Assembly: GCA_022826825.1 (NCBI GenBank)
Contig: JAJDUD010000059.1
Location: 1-64,000 of the forward strand
Reading direction: 5' to 3'
DNA length: 64,000 nucleotides
Origin: Acidobacteriota bacterium
Lineage (GTDB): Bacteria; Acidobacteriota; Vicinamibacteria; Marinacidobacterales; Marinacidobacteraceae
The translations under genes were made by a program, and so were the position numbers. The notes under the pieces are model-generated. The model saw only the letters and a program-made list of their open reading frames with translations. It made no database searches and was not told the origin of the DNA. Positions 42,619-51,907 of this stretch are shown piece by piece (within the stretch, counting starts at the first letter, position 1; each line of letters begins with the position of its first letter).

Positions 42619-43973
42619 CGGAGCGCCGCCTCGGTCGCCGCCAGGGCCCGGTCGAGGAGGACGAGGGCGCCCTCGATGTCGGACCGGCCGATGTTCAGCG
42701 GCGGCGAGATGCGGACGCAGTTGCCGTAGAGCCCGCCCTTCCCGACGAGCAGCCCCGCGTCCCGCGCCTTCTGGAGGAAGCGGGTGGTGAAGGCGGCGTC
42801 CGGCGCCTTCGTTCCGCGGTCCTCCACGAACTCGAGCGCCTGCATGAGCCCCTTCCCGCGGATGTCCCCGATCACGGGATGCGCTTCGGCGAGTTCCTCG
42901 AGTCCGGCCCGCAGGTGCGCGCCCATCCGCTCGGCGTTGTCGGCAAGGTTGTCGCGCTCGACCACCTCGAGGACCGCGCCGGCGGCCGCCATGCTGACCG
43001 GGTTGCCGCCGAAGGTCGAGAGCGTGTTGCCCTGCACGGCGCCCGCGACGTCGTCGGTGGCGACCGTGGCGCCCACCGGCGCCCCGTTCCCGAGCCCCTT
43101 GGCGTAGGTGACGATGTCGGGCTCCACGTCCCAGTGGTCGATTCCGTTCAGCTTGCCGCCCGTCCGGCCCCACCCGGTCTGGACTTCGTCGCAGATGAAG
43201 ACCCCGCCGTAGCGGCGCACGATGTCCACGGCGACCTCGAAGTAGCCGGGTGGCGGGGTGATGAACCCGCCCACCCCCTGGATCGGCTCGGCGATGAACC
43301 CCGCGATCCGGCCCGAGGTGGTGGTCCGGATCACGTCCTCGATGTCGCGGGCGCAGCGGAGGTCGCAGGAGGGGTACTCGAGGCCGAAGGGACACCGGTA
43401 GCAATAGGCGTTCGCCACGTGGCGGATCCCGGCGGCGGTGCTGCCGCCGAGCCGCCAGGGCGCCTGCCCGGTCGCGCCCATGGTCAGCCGGCTGCGGCCG
43501 CTGTAGCCGTGGCGGAGGGCGATCACCTCGGAGTTGCCGGTGTGCAGCTCGGCGATCAGGAGGGCCATCTCGTTGGCCTCGGTGCCCGAGTTGGTGAAGA
43601 AACTCTTCCGGCAGTTCCCCGGCGACAGGCGCGCGAGGCGCTTCGCCAGTTCCACCATCGGCTGGTTGGGGAACATGGTGGTCACGTGCTGGAGGGTGTC
43701 CACCTGTTCGCGGATCGCCTGGTTCACCTCGGGGTGGCAGTGGCCGAGGCCGACGGTGAGGATCCCGCCGAAGAAGTCGAGATACCGGTTGCCGTCCGAG
43801 TCCCAGACGTGCTGCCCCTGCCCGCGGACGATGGGCATGGGCTCGTCGTAGAACGTCTGGACCGCCGGGAGAACGAAGTCGCGGTGTGCCTCGCGGATGG
43901 CCTCGGTGGTCATCCGGGGACGACAGGCGGGTGGAGTTTCCTCCTGCGACACGGACTCGCGGCGACTGCTCAT
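42615..43973 (-). CDS. Class III aminotransferase (AGXT2 / omega-amino acid type)
   Basis: A 452-aa PLP enzyme. The Schiff-base Lys is in VTYAKGLGNGAPVGA, the cofactor Asp in FICDEVQTGWGRTG, and NSGTEANEMA holds the phosphate contact. ALRHGYSGRSRLTMGATG and the Cys-rich YCYRCPFGLEYPSCDLRCA near residues 190-210 recur in bacterial alanine-glyoxylate/beta-alanine-type enzymes. Likely substrates are beta-alanine, 3-aminoisobutyrate or related, with pyruvate or glyoxylate as acceptor. The upstream 208 bp hold a MITE-like element. It overlaps the CoA-transferase by 4 bp, so the pair acts together. Confidence 0.9.
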   Translation of the reverse strand: MSSRRESVSQEETPPACRPRMTTEAIREAHRDFVLPAVQTFYDEPMPIVRGQGQHVWDSDGNRYLDFFGGILTVGLGHCHPEVNQAIREQVDTLQHVTTMFPNQPMVELAKRLARLSPGNCRKSFFTNSGTEANEMALLIAELHTGNSEVIALRHGYSGRSRLTMGATGQAPWRLGGSTAAGIRHVANAYCYRCPFGLEYPSCDLRCARDIEDVIRTTTSGRIAGFIAEPIQGVGGFITPPPGYFEVAVDIVRRYGGVFICDEVQTGWGRTGGKLNGIDHWDVEPDIVTYAKGLGNGAPVGATVATDDVAGAVQGNTLSTFGGNPVSMAAAGAVLEVVERDNLADNAERMGAHLRAGLEELAEAHPVIGDIRGKGLMQALEFVEDRGTKAPDAAFTTRFLQKARDAGLLVGKGGLYGNCVRISPPLNIGRSDIEGALVLLDRALAATEAALR

Positions 43974-44000
43974 CGGGTCATTCTCCCACGGGAGAATCCG

Positions 44001-44183
44001 AGCAGCCTGTGGAAAAAGTCACGCGGCATCCGAACGGCGATGCATCCCGGCTGAACCGGGCCGCTCCGCGGCCCTCATCGTTGCGTTTCGGTCGGAATAC
44101 GCTCGGTATTCCTCCCTCACGCGCCTTGTCACCCGGGCGCCTCGCCGTTCTCGGTGCTCACGTCACTTTCTCCACAGGCTGCT
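44001..44183. mobile_element. MITE-like element with 23-bp terminal inverted repeats
   Basis: Terminal repeats agcagcctgtggaaaaagtc+acg (44001-44023) and cgtcactttctccacaggct+gct (44161-44183) are complementary at 21 of 23 positions. The 137-bp interior has a stem-loop ggaatacgctcggtattcc and no transposase frame. The tggaaaaagt...cttcca-type ends resemble those of IS families with TTTTTCCACAGGCTGC termini, so a non-autonomous derivative is likely. The right end supplies or overlaps the uvrB stop codon. No clear target duplication is visible. Confidence 0.7.
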
Positions 44184-46272
44184 AACGCAGCAGCGCGCCG
44201 TGCTGGAGCTCGCGGAGGTGGTCCCGGAGTCGGGCCGCCCGCTCGAACTCCAGGTCGCGCGCCGCCTTCTTCATCTCCTTGCGGAGCCGGGCGATCTCCC
44301 GTTCGAGGACCTCCGGATCCTCGGGCGGCGGCTCGAAGAGCCCCATGGCCCGGTCCCAGTCGTCTTCCTCGACCGCCGCGGCCCCCGCCGCGTCGGTGGC
44401 GAACGCCTCGGCCACCTCCTTGACCACCGTCCGGGGCACGATGCCGTGCTCGTCGTTGAACGCCTGCTGGAGCGCCCGGCGGCGGCGGGTCTCGCCGAGC
44501 GCCCGCTCCATGGAGCCCGTCTCCCGGTCCGCGTAGAGGATCGCCCGGCCGCCGGCGTTGCGGGCCGCCCGGCCCATCGTCTGGATCAGCGCCCCCTCGG
44601 AACGCAGGTACCCCTCCCGGTCGGCGTCGAGGATGGCCACCAGGGACACCTCCGGCAGGTCGAGCCCCTCGCGCAGCAGGTTGATCCCGATCAGCACGTC
44701 GAACTCGCCCAGCCGCAGCGACCGCAGGAGCTGCACGCGTTCGAGGGTGTCGATGTCCGAGTGCATGTAACGGCAGCGCACGCCGAGCTCGTGGTAGTAC
44801 TCGGAAAGGTCCTCCGCCATCCGCTTGGTCAGGGTGGTGACGAGCACCCGCTCGCCGCGCGCCACCGTCTCGCGGATCTCCGCCAGCAGGTCGTCCACCT
44901 GGTCGCCGGCGGGCCGCACCTCCACCTGGGGGTCGAGCAGCCCGGTCGGGCGGATGATCTGCTCGACCACGGCGCCGCCGACGGCATCGAGTTCGTACGG
45001 CCCCGGCGTCGCGGAGACCGAGATCGCCTGCCCGACCCGCTCCTCCCATTCCTCGAAGGAGAGCGGCCGGTTGTCGAGCGCCGAGGGAAGCCGGAAGCCG
45101 TGTTCCACGAGCGTGCGCTTCCGGGCCTGATCGCCCGCGAACATGCCGCGGACCTGGGGGTACGTCTGGTGACTCTCGTCCACCACGATGACGGCGTCCC
45201 GCGGCAGGTAGTCCATCAGGGTCGGCGGCGGCTCGCCCGGCGCCCGCCCCGTGAAGTGGCGGGAGTAGTTCTCGATGCCGTGGCAGTGTCCCGATTCGGC
45301 GAGCATGTCCAGGTCGAAGAGCGTCCGCTGCATGAGCCGCTGCGCTTCGAGCAGCTTCCCCTCCTGGAGGAGCCTGGGGTGGTGCTCGTCCAGTTCTTCA
45401 CGAATCGTGATCAGCGCCCGGGCGAGGTCCTCTTCGCGGGCCACGTAGTGGGTCCGCGGGAAGAGCGTCACGCGGTCCTCGCGGGACAGCTCGCGCCCGG
45501 TCAGCGGGTCGAAGCGGGCGAGGCGTTCGACCTCGTCGCCGTAGAGGCGCACCCGCAGGCCAAGGTCCTCATATCCCGGCACGATCTCGACGGTGTCTCC
45601 CCGCACCCGGAAGCGGCCGCGCTCGAGCGAGGCGTCGTTGCGCTCGTACTGCATCTCCACGAGTTTGCGGAGGAGCGCCTGCCGGGAGGGAAACTCGGCG
45701 CCCTCCTCGAACACCACGAGCATCCCGTAGTAGGCCTCGGGAGACCCGAGGCCGTAGATGCAGGAGACGCTCGCGACGATCAGGACGTCGCGGCGCTCGA
45801 AGAGCGACCGGGTCGCCGAGAGGCGCAGCCGGTCGATCTCCTCGTTGATCGTGGCTTCCTTCTCGATGTAGGTGTCGCTCGCCGGGACGTAGGCCTCGGG
45901 CTGGTAGTAGTCGTAGTAGCTGACGAAGTACTCGACGGCGTTGTCGGGGAAGAACCCCCGGAACTCCTGGTAGAGCTGGGCCGCCAGCGTCTTGTTGTGC
46001 GCGATCACCAGCGCCGGACGGTTGACCGCCTCGATGACCCGCGCCACGGAATACGTCTTCCCCGAACCGGTGACCCCGAGCAGGACCTGGTTCGGGTCGC
46101 CCCGCGAAAGCCCCTCGGCGAGCTGGTCGATGGCCTGCTGCTGGTCGCCGCGCGGTTCGAACGGGCTCACCACCCGGAACGGACGGGCGGTCTTCGCCGG
46201 GGGGAGTCCGGGACGGGCATAGGGGGCCGCCCGTTCCGCGGCTCCGGCGAATCGGGAAGGCCCCGTGGACAT
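44182..46272 (-). CDS. uvrB: Excinuclease ABC subunit B
   Basis: The helicase-like damage-verification subunit of nucleotide excision repair. In the 696-aa protein, [18 protein letters not shown] is the Walker A motif. [16 protein letters not shown] is the beta-hairpin that grips DNA, and [19 protein letters not shown] the Walker B region. The C-terminal motifs are [20 protein letters not shown] and [16 protein letters not shown] domain ([20 protein letters not shown]) closes the protein. It ends in a TAG lying at the very edge of the MITE-like element, so its last codons or stop may have been set by insertion. uvrA is not in the window. Confidence 0.96.
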   Translation of the reverse strand: MSTGPSRFAGAAERAAPYARPGLPPAKTARPFRVVSPFEPRGDQQQAIDQLAEGLSRGDPNQVLLGVTGSGKTYSVARVIEAVNRPALVIAHNKTLAAQLYQEFRGFFPDNAVEYFVSYYDYYQPEAYVPASDTYIEKEATINEEIDRLRLSATRSLFERRDVLIVASVSCIYGLGSPEAYYGMLVVFEEGAEFPSRQALLRKLVEMQYERNDASLERGRFRVRGDTVEIVPGYEDLGLRVRLYGDEVERLARFDPLTGRELSREDRVTLFPRTHYVAREEDLARALITIREELDEHHPRLLQEGKLLEAQRLMQRTLFDLDMLAESGHCHGIENYSRHFTGRAPGEPPPTLMDYLPRDAVIVVDESHQTYPQVRGMFAGDQARKRTLVEHGFRLPSALDNRPLSFEEWEERVGQAISVSATPGPYELDAVGGAVVEQIIRPTGLLDPQVEVRPAGDQVDDLLAEIRETVARGERVLVTTLTKRMAEDLSEYYHELGVRCRYMHSDIDTLERVQLLRSLRLGEFDVLIGINLLREGLDLPEVSLVAILDADREGYLRSEGALIQTMGRAARNAGGRAILYADRETGSMERALGETRRRRALQQAFNDEHGIVPRTVVKEVAEAFATDAAGAAAVEEDDWDRAMGLFEPPPEDPEVLEREIARLRKEMKKAARDLEFERAARLRDHLRELQHGALLR

Positions 46273-46297
46273 CCGCCAGGCTCCGGGGGTGCCGGGC

Positions 46298-47647
46298 CTA
46301 GAACGACTCGTCCGGCCGCACGTTGTCCTCGGTCATTCCCCGGAACTCCAGCACCCGGACCATGGTCCGGTGCACCATCACGTCCGGCGTGGAGGCCCCC
46401 GAGGTCACCCCGATCCGGAGCGGACCCTCCGGCAGCCAGCCCCGCCGCACCACCGGCTCCGTCCCCTGCCCGGAGCCGGGCGCCGGACGGCAGCGGATCT
46501 CGTCCGCGGACAGCAGGCCCTCGGGACCCGCGATGTGGTAGCTCGGGAACTTCCGGTCGCAGATCGCGGCCAGGTTGGCGGTGTTGGAGGAGTTGAAGCC
46601 TCCGACCACCAGGACCAGATCGAGGTCCTCGCGAAGCAGCTCGAGGACCGCGTCCTGGCGCTCCTGGGTGGCGCTGCAGATGGTGTCGAAGGACCGGAAC
46701 CGGCCGGCGAGTTCCTCCTCGCCGTAGCGGCGGGCCATCGAGTCGCGGAGAACCGCCGCGATCTCGAGCGACTCGCTGGCGAGCATGGTCGTCTGGTTCG
46801 CCAGCCCGATCCGGCCCAGGTCGCGGTCGGGGTCGAACCCCGCCGAGCAGGCCCGGGCAAAGTGCTCGATGAACCGCTCCCGGGTGAGCGGCGCCGGGCC
46901 GCCGTTCGCCCCGCCGGCCTCGCCGGCCTCGCCGGCCTCGATATAACGGCAGACGTCCTGGGTCTCGGCCATGTCGCGGACGACCAGGTAGGTTCCGGCG
47001 CGCGAGGTGGTCGCCATCGTTTCCTCGTGGGCGTACTTGCCGTGGACCACCGAGGTGAAGCCGTCGCGCTTGTAGCGGTCCACGTTCTTCCAGACGTTCA
47101 TCACCGAGCCGCAGGTGGTGTCCACCAGGATGGAGCCCTTCCGGCGCAGCACGTCCAGTTCGGAGGTAGGCACCCCGAAGGCGGGCAGGAGCACCACGTC
47201 CTGCGGCCCGACCTCGGCGAACTTCTCCTCCGGCAACCCGGTATCCAGGAACAGGATCCCGAACTCGGAGAGACGGCGGTTCACGTAGGGGTTGTGGATG
47301 ATCTCGCCCGTCAGGAAGATCCGCCGGTCGGGGAAGCGCAGGCGCGCCTCGTAGGCGTACTCGATCGCCCGGTCCACCCCGTAGCAGAAGCCGAATTCGT
47401 GGGCGATCAGGAACCGGAGCTCACCGGCCCGCAGCCGGTAGTCGTGATCGCGGGCGAAGCGGACCAGATGTCCCCGATAGTCCTCGGTCAGGGGCTCGAT
47501 GATCTCTTTCCGGAGCCCCAGACCCCGGCGGTAGTGGATGCCGGGAGGCGGCAGTTTCGCGCTCGGCGGGGACAGTTCCGCGCCCTTGGCCTGGGCTACG
47601 GAGTCCTCGGCGGTCGGCACGCTCCGAATGATACGCTTTCCGTTCAT
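46298..47647 (-). CDS. ispH: 4-hydroxy-3-methylbut-2-enyl diphosphate reductase (long form)
   Basis: The last MEP-pathway enzyme, an Fe-S protein making IPP and DMAPP. The three cluster cysteines are in [26 protein letters not shown] and [31 protein letters not shown] and [17 protein letters not shown] are the conserved C-terminal blocks. At 449 aa it is longer than the E. coli type, with an N-terminal extension ([16 protein letters not shown]) and a Gly/Ala insert. This is a form seen in several phyla including Acidobacteriota. The start is uncertain: ATG at 47647 overlaps the divergent ferredoxin start, and GTG at 47620 would leave 25 bp between. Confidence 0.93.
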   Translation of the reverse strand: MNGKRIIRSVPTAEDSVAQAKGAELSPPSAKLPPPGIHYRRGLGLRKEIIEPLTEDYRGHLVRFARDHDYRLRAGELRFLIAHEFGFCYGVDRAIEYAYEARLRFPDRRIFLTGEIIHNPYVNRRLSEFGILFLDTGLPEEKFAEVGPQDVVLLPAFGVPTSELDVLRRKGSILVDTTCGSVMNVWKNVDRYKRDGFTSVVHGKYAHEETMATTSRAGTYLVVRDMAETQDVCRYIEAGEAGEAGGANGGPAPLTRERFIEHFARACSAGFDPDRDLGRIGLANQTTMLASESLEIAAVLRDSMARRYGEEELAGRFRSFDTICSATQERQDAVLELLREDLDLVLVVGGFNSSNTANLAAICDRKFPSYHIAGPEGLLSADEIRCRPAPGSGQGTEPVVRRGWLPEGPLRIGVTSGASTPDVMVHRTMVRVLEFRGMTEDNVRPDESF

Positions 47648-47996
47648 GCAGGATGTCCTGATCACCGGGCCCCGGAAGCGCCAGCCGAAGATCCTCGCCT
47701 ACGTGGACGCCGGCAAGTGTTTCGGCCGCGGCTGCGAGATGTGCATCGCCGTCTGCCCGGTCAAGGACTGCATCACCCTGGTGCCCGATCCCGAGCCCCG
47801 GTCGGTCGGCCAGGTCTGCGAAGTGAACGTGGAAACCTGCATCGGGTGTCAGCTCTGCGCCAAGTTCTGTCCGCCCGACTACGACGCGGTCCACATGTTC
47901 CCCCACGACGAGGGGATGCGCCTCGCGGACGAACGCGACCGGACCTACGAGTACCGGCAGTACAAGAAGAAGCCCGGCGAAGCCCTGGCGCGCTAG
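47646..47996 (+). CDS. Ferredoxin-type 4Fe-4S dicluster protein
   Basis: A 116-aa soluble electron carrier. The first cluster pattern is [18 protein letters not shown] (C-x4-C-x2-C-x3-CP, one spacing wider than the standard). The second is [14 protein letters not shown] (standard C-x2-C-x2-C-x3-CP). The flanks are charged and the C-terminus is Lys-rich ([14 protein letters not shown]). It is divergent from ispH with overlapping start codons, and IspH needs two electrons from a ferredoxin or flavodoxin per turnover. A dedicated donor is therefore a reasonable inference. Other partners cannot be excluded. Confidence 0.85.
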   Translation: MQDVLITGPRKRQPKILAYVDAGKCFGRGCEMCIAVCPVKDCITLVPDPEPRSVGQVCEVNVETCIGCQLCAKFCPPDYDAVHMFPHDEGMRLADERDRTYEYRQYKKKPGEALAR

Positions 47997-48008
47997 GAAG
48001 GAGCGCAA

Positions 48009-48244
48009 GGAGCGCCGGTCTCCAGACCGGCATCGCCCGCGCAGCGGGCGAAACTCCCAAGCGTCATTGGGCCGAATGGCGCCACGACCAAGGGCGTCGG
48101 CGCGGCGGCAACCGTACGCGCGTACTCCCTTGCGCCATCTTCGTTTCGGGTCCCCGCCACGAGGCGCCGGGACGCCGGGAGTTTCGCGGCCTGCGGCCGC
48201 GATGCCGGTCGGAGGCCCCCACTGGGAGGACTGGCCGGCGCTCC
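48009..48244. repeat. Inverted pair of 50-bp hairpin repeats, right unit with inserted tip
   Basis: The left unit (48009-48058) is intact: aggagcgccggtctccagac to gaaactccc. The right unit (48178-48244) is inverted, but its inner hairpin tip is replaced by the 19-bp module cccccactgggaggactgg (48216-48234). The spacer of about 119 bp includes a gtacgcgcgtac palindrome near 48111-48123. From 48245 to 48367 no gene, RNA or clear promoter is seen; the E1 gene promoter must lie here or be read through from the ferredoxin. Confidence 0.75.
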
Positions 48245-48367
48245 ACGGCGCAACTCCGCCCCTCTGCTAACATTTTCGGCCCCTCCCCTGATGGCTCGGA
48301 TCGCGATTCTTCACCCTCCGCTGAAGTCTCCGGCTGGCTGGCGATCCGCTTGTGTGATGCACCGCTG

Positions 48368-50608
48368 ATGTCCGACGAGCACCTCCCCGGTTCCAACGGT
48401 CGGGACTCCGGCGCCGTCTCCGAAGCGGCCTCGGGAGCCGCCGACGGCTTCCGGGAGCGGACCGGCGAAGCCGCCAACGGAAACGGGCGCGACGCCGTCG
48501 TCGAGGGCGAACCCGAAGACATTCCGGCGCTTAGTCCGGAAGAACTGAGAGCCGCCTACCGGGTGATGCTCACCGCCCGGGAGGTGGACCAGCGGGAAAT
48601 CGCGCTGAAGCGGCAGAACAAGGCGTTCTTCCAGGTCAGCTCGGCCGGCCACGAAGCGGTCACCGCGGCCGCCGCCGCCCTGCTCCGGCCGAAGACCGAC
48701 TGGGTCTATGCCTACTACCGGGACCGCGCGCTGGCCACCGGGCTGGGGTTGACCCCCCTCGAGCAGTTGGCAGCTTCCTGGGGCGCCGCTTCCGATCCGT
48801 CATCGGGCGGAAGGCAGATGCCTTCGCACTTCTCCAAGAGGTCGCTCGGCCTCACGGTCCACTCGAGCTGCGTGGGAACACAGTTCCTGCACGCGGTCGG
48901 AACCGCGTACGCGGAGCGGTACCTCAGCCGCCACCGCATCCCGGGGTTGCCCGCCGCCCCGAACGGCGACGGGATCGTGCTGGTGAGCGGCGGCGACGGC
49001 GCCACCAGCGAAGGAGAGTTCTGGGAATCGCTGAACAGCGCCTCGCTCCGCCGGCTGCCGGTCCTGTTCCTGATCCAGGACAACGGCTACGCGATCTCGG
49101 TGCCGGTGGAACACCAGACCGCGGGCGGCTCGATCGCCCCGCTCGCCCGGGGCTTCCCCGATCTGAAGGTCCTCGAGTGCGACGGCTGCGACTACGAGGA
49201 GTCCTACCGCGCCCTCGAGGAGGCGTTCGACTACGTCCGCTCGGGCGAGGGGCCGGCGCTCGTGCACGCCCGCGTGGTCCGCCTGCAGCCCCACTCGCTT
49301 TCGGACGAGGACCGGGACTACAAGACGGCGGTGGAACGTGAGTCGGATCAGGACCGCGATCCGCTGGCGCGGCTGCGCGATCGGCTGACGGCTTCCGGGG
49401 CGGCCACCCGGGAAGAACTCGACGGCCTCCAGAAGCGGACCCAAGCCGAGGTCGCAGCGGCAGCCACCGACGCCCTCGCCCTGCCCTGGGCCCATCCGGA
49501 CACGGCCTGCGACCACCTGTACAGCCCGGACGTGGATCCGTGTTCTCCCGATTTCGAGACCGAACCCGTTTTCGAAACCGACGCCAAGCCGGGAACCATG
49601 GTGGACCTGATCAACGCCACCCTGCGCTCCGAGATGGCTCGCGACTCCCGCCTGGTGGTGTTCGGGCAGGACGTGGCCGACGCGAGCCGCGAGACCAACC
49701 TCCGGGAGGTCAAGGGCAAGGGCGGCGTCTTCAAGGTGAGCTACGGACTCCAGCGCGAGTTCGGGTCGGAGCGGGTCTTCAACAGCCCCCTCGCCGAGGC
49801 GACCATCGTGGGACTCGGAGTCGGGATGGCGGTGCGCGGCCTGCGTCCGGTCGCCGAAATCCAGTTCCTGGACTACATCTGGCCCGCCTACATGCAGATC
49901 CGGAGCGAACTCGCCAGTCTCCGCTGGCGTGCGAACAGCAACTACAGCGCTCCGCTCGTCCTGCGGGTCCCGACGGGCGGCTACCTGACCGGAGGCGCCG
50001 TGTACCACAGCCAGTCCGCCGAGGTCCTGTTCACGCATCTGCCGGGACTGCGCGTGGTGCAGCCCGCCACCGCGCTCGACGCGGCCGGGCTGCTCCGCAC
50101 CGCGATCCGCTGCGAAGACCCGGTCATCTTCCTCGAGCACAAGCACCTCTACCGGCAGACCTACAACAAGAGTCCGGATCCCGGACCCGACTTCATGATC
50201 CCCTTCGGGAAGGCGAAGACCGTGCGGGCCGGAGAGGACCTCACCCTGGTCACTTTCGGGGCGCTCGTCCACCGGGCCGAACTCGCCGCCCGGAAGGCCG
50301 CCGCCGACGGGATCTCGGTGGAAGTGCTGGACCTCCGTTCCCTCGCTCCCTACGACTGGGAGGCGATCCGCGAGAGCGTGAGCCGGACGAGCCGCGTCCT
50401 GGTGGCCTACGAGGACACCCGCAGCTTCGGTTACGGCGCGGAGATCGCGGCCCGCATCGCCGACGAACTGTTTGAGGACCTCGACGCTCCGGTCCGGCGG
50501 GTGGCCGCCAGGGACACCTGGGTTTCCTACAACCCGGACGTCGAGGCCGGCACCCTGCCGCAGGCGGAAGACCTGCTCGCCGCCATCCGGGATCTCGCCG
50601 AATACTGA
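48368..50608 (+). CDS. Fused alpha-beta E1 subunit of a 2-oxoacid dehydrogenase
   Basis: A 746-aa thiamin-diphosphate enzyme combining E1-alpha and E1-beta, as in branched-chain 2-oxoacid dehydrogenases. The first 55 residues are low-complexity. The alpha part (about 60-400) has [15 protein letters not shown] and the ThDP motif [16 protein letters not shown]...IQDNGYAIS. The beta part (about 415-746) has [28 protein letters not shown] and [15 protein letters not shown]. It decarboxylates 2-oxoacids and passes the acyl group to E2 lipoyl domains, although no E2 or E3 gene is here. The acyl-CoA dehydrogenase follows after 36 bp, consistent with branched-chain amino acid breakdown. Confidence 0.9.
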   Translation: MSDEHLPGSNGRDSGAVSEAASGAADGFRERTGEAANGNGRDAVVEGEPEDIPALSPEELRAAYRVMLTAREVDQREIALKRQNKAFFQVSSAGHEAVTAAAAALLRPKTDWVYAYYRDRALATGLGLTPLEQLAASWGAASDPSSGGRQMPSHFSKRSLGLTVHSSCVGTQFLHAVGTAYAERYLSRHRIPGLPAAPNGDGIVLVSGGDGATSEGEFWESLNSASLRRLPVLFLIQDNGYAISVPVEHQTAGGSIAPLARGFPDLKVLECDGCDYEESYRALEEAFDYVRSGEGPALVHARVVRLQPHSLSDEDRDYKTAVERESDQDRDPLARLRDRLTASGAATREELDGLQKRTQAEVAAAATDALALPWAHPDTACDHLYSPDVDPCSPDFETEPVFETDAKPGTMVDLINATLRSEMARDSRLVVFGQDVADASRETNLREVKGKGGVFKVSYGLQREFGSERVFNSPLAEATIVGLGVGMAVRGLRPVAEIQFLDYIWPAYMQIRSELASLRWRANSNYSAPLVLRVPTGGYLTGGAVYHSQSAEVLFTHLPGLRVVQPATALDAAGLLRTAIRCEDPVIFLEHKHLYRQTYNKSPDPGPDFMIPFGKAKTVRAGEDLTLVTFGALVHRAELAARKAAADGISVEVLDLRSLAPYDWEAIRESVSRTSRVLVAYEDTRSFGYGAEIAARIADELFEDLDAPVRRVAARDTWVSYNPDVEAGTLPQAEDLLAAIRDLAEY

Positions 50609-50644
50609 GCCAACCCGGGCAACCCGGCGCGATAGTCTGCGGGC

Positions 50645-51859
50645 GTGTCCGTCCAGGTGTTGCAGAGCCCGCTGGCCCAGGTCGAACCGCTGCCGGCAAG
50701 CCGCGACACCAACCCCCTGAGCGTCCTTTCGGAGGACGAACGGCTGCACTTCGGGGCGGTCCACCAGGTGGCGATGGCGGAGGTGGCTCCGCTGACCCGG
50801 CGCATGGAAGAAGAGGGGCAGATCCCTCCCGAACTGGTGAAGAGGCTCGCGCGCTACGGGTTCTTCGGGGTCGTGGTCCCCGAGCAGTTCGGCGGAAGCG
50901 GACAGGGCTTTTTCGACGTGGTGCTCACGGTGGAGGCGCTCGCCCGGGCCGACGCCGCGGTCGCGCTCCTGGTGGACGTGCACAACACCCTCATCACGGG
51001 GGCGATCAATCGCTTCGGCCGGCGGAGCCAACGTTTCCGGCTCCTGCCGCAATTGGCGGCGGAACGGATCGGCGCCTTCTCGCTGTCGGAAGCGCACGCC
51101 GGCAGCGACGCCTTCGCTCTGAGGACCACCGCGACGCCGGTGGAAGGCGGCTTCCTTCTCAACGGTTCGAAGGCCTGGGTGTCGGGCGGCCGCGAGGCGG
51201 GGCTCTATCTCCTCTTCGCCCGGCTCGCTCCAGAGGACGGGGGCGACTCGCGCGACGGGATCACCGCCTTCCTCGTGGATCGGGAGAGCTCCGGACTGAC
51301 CGTGGGTCCGCCCGAGGCGAAGGTCGGCCTGAAGGCCTCGAGCACGACGCCGCTGTTCCTCAAGGACTGCTTCGTGGCCGACGACGACGTCCTCGGTGAG
51401 GCCGGCAAGGGACGGCGGCTCGCCATGGCGCTCCTCAACGAGGGGAGGATCGGGATCGCCGCGCAACTCGTCGGGATCGGACAGGCGGCCCTGGACCTGG
51501 CCGTCGCCTACGCGAAACAGCGGGAAGCGTTCGGCCGCCGGATCGGCAAGAACCAGTCGGTCGCCTTCGCGCTGGCGGACGCCGCGATGCAGGTGGAGAC
51601 GGCGCGTCTGCTGACCTGGAACGCCGCGCGGCTGGCGGACCAGGGGAACGAGACGCGCTACGCGGCGGCGATGGCCAAGCTGACGGCCCAGCGCATGGCC
51701 GAATCGGTGACCTCGCTCGGGATCGAGATCCACGGCGGCGCCGGATACACCACCGACTGCCTCGCGGAGAAGCTCTGGCGGGACGCCAAGGCGGGGACGA
51801 TCTACGAGGGCACCGAGAACATGCAGCTCACCACGATCGCCCACGGCCTCGACCTCTGA
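50645..51859 (+). CDS. Acyl-CoA dehydrogenase
   Basis: A 404-aa FAD enzyme oxidising acyl-CoA to enoyl-CoA, passing electrons to ETF. The start is GTG at 50645. SLSEAHAGSDAFALRTTA is the FAD/substrate loop, NGSKAWVSGG the following strand, and AYAKQREAFGRRIGKNQS the C-terminal helix motif. The catalytic Glu is expected in IYEGTENMQLTTIAHGL, as in short-chain enzymes. Its position after the fused E1 favours isobutyryl-, 2-methylbutyryl- or isovaleryl-CoA. Chain length cannot be read directly. Confidence 0.93.
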   Translation: MSVQVLQSPLAQVEPLPASRDTNPLSVLSEDERLHFGAVHQVAMAEVAPLTRRMEEEGQIPPELVKRLARYGFFGVVVPEQFGGSGQGFFDVVLTVEALARADAAVALLVDVHNTLITGAINRFGRRSQRFRLLPQLAAERIGAFSLSEAHAGSDAFALRTTATPVEGGFLLNGSKAWVSGGREAGLYLLFARLAPEDGGDSRDGITAFLVDRESSGLTVGPPEAKVGLKASSTTPLFLKDCFVADDDVLGEAGKGRRLAMALLNEGRIGIAAQLVGIGQAALDLAVAYAKQREAFGRRIGKNQSVAFALADAAMQVETARLLTWNAARLADQGNETRYAAAMAKLTAQRMAESVTSLGIEIHGGAGYTTDCLAEKLWRDAKAGTIYEGTENMQLTTIAHGLDL

Positions 51860-51907
51860 CCTCGGTGGCGCCCGCTCTCCCCCTGTGGGAAGGCGTCGAC
51901 AGCCCGG

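Noticed and set aside
44001-44183. A transposase gene in the inverted-repeat element
   Set aside because: The interior is only 137 bp and has no substantial frame, so it can only be a non-autonomous element.
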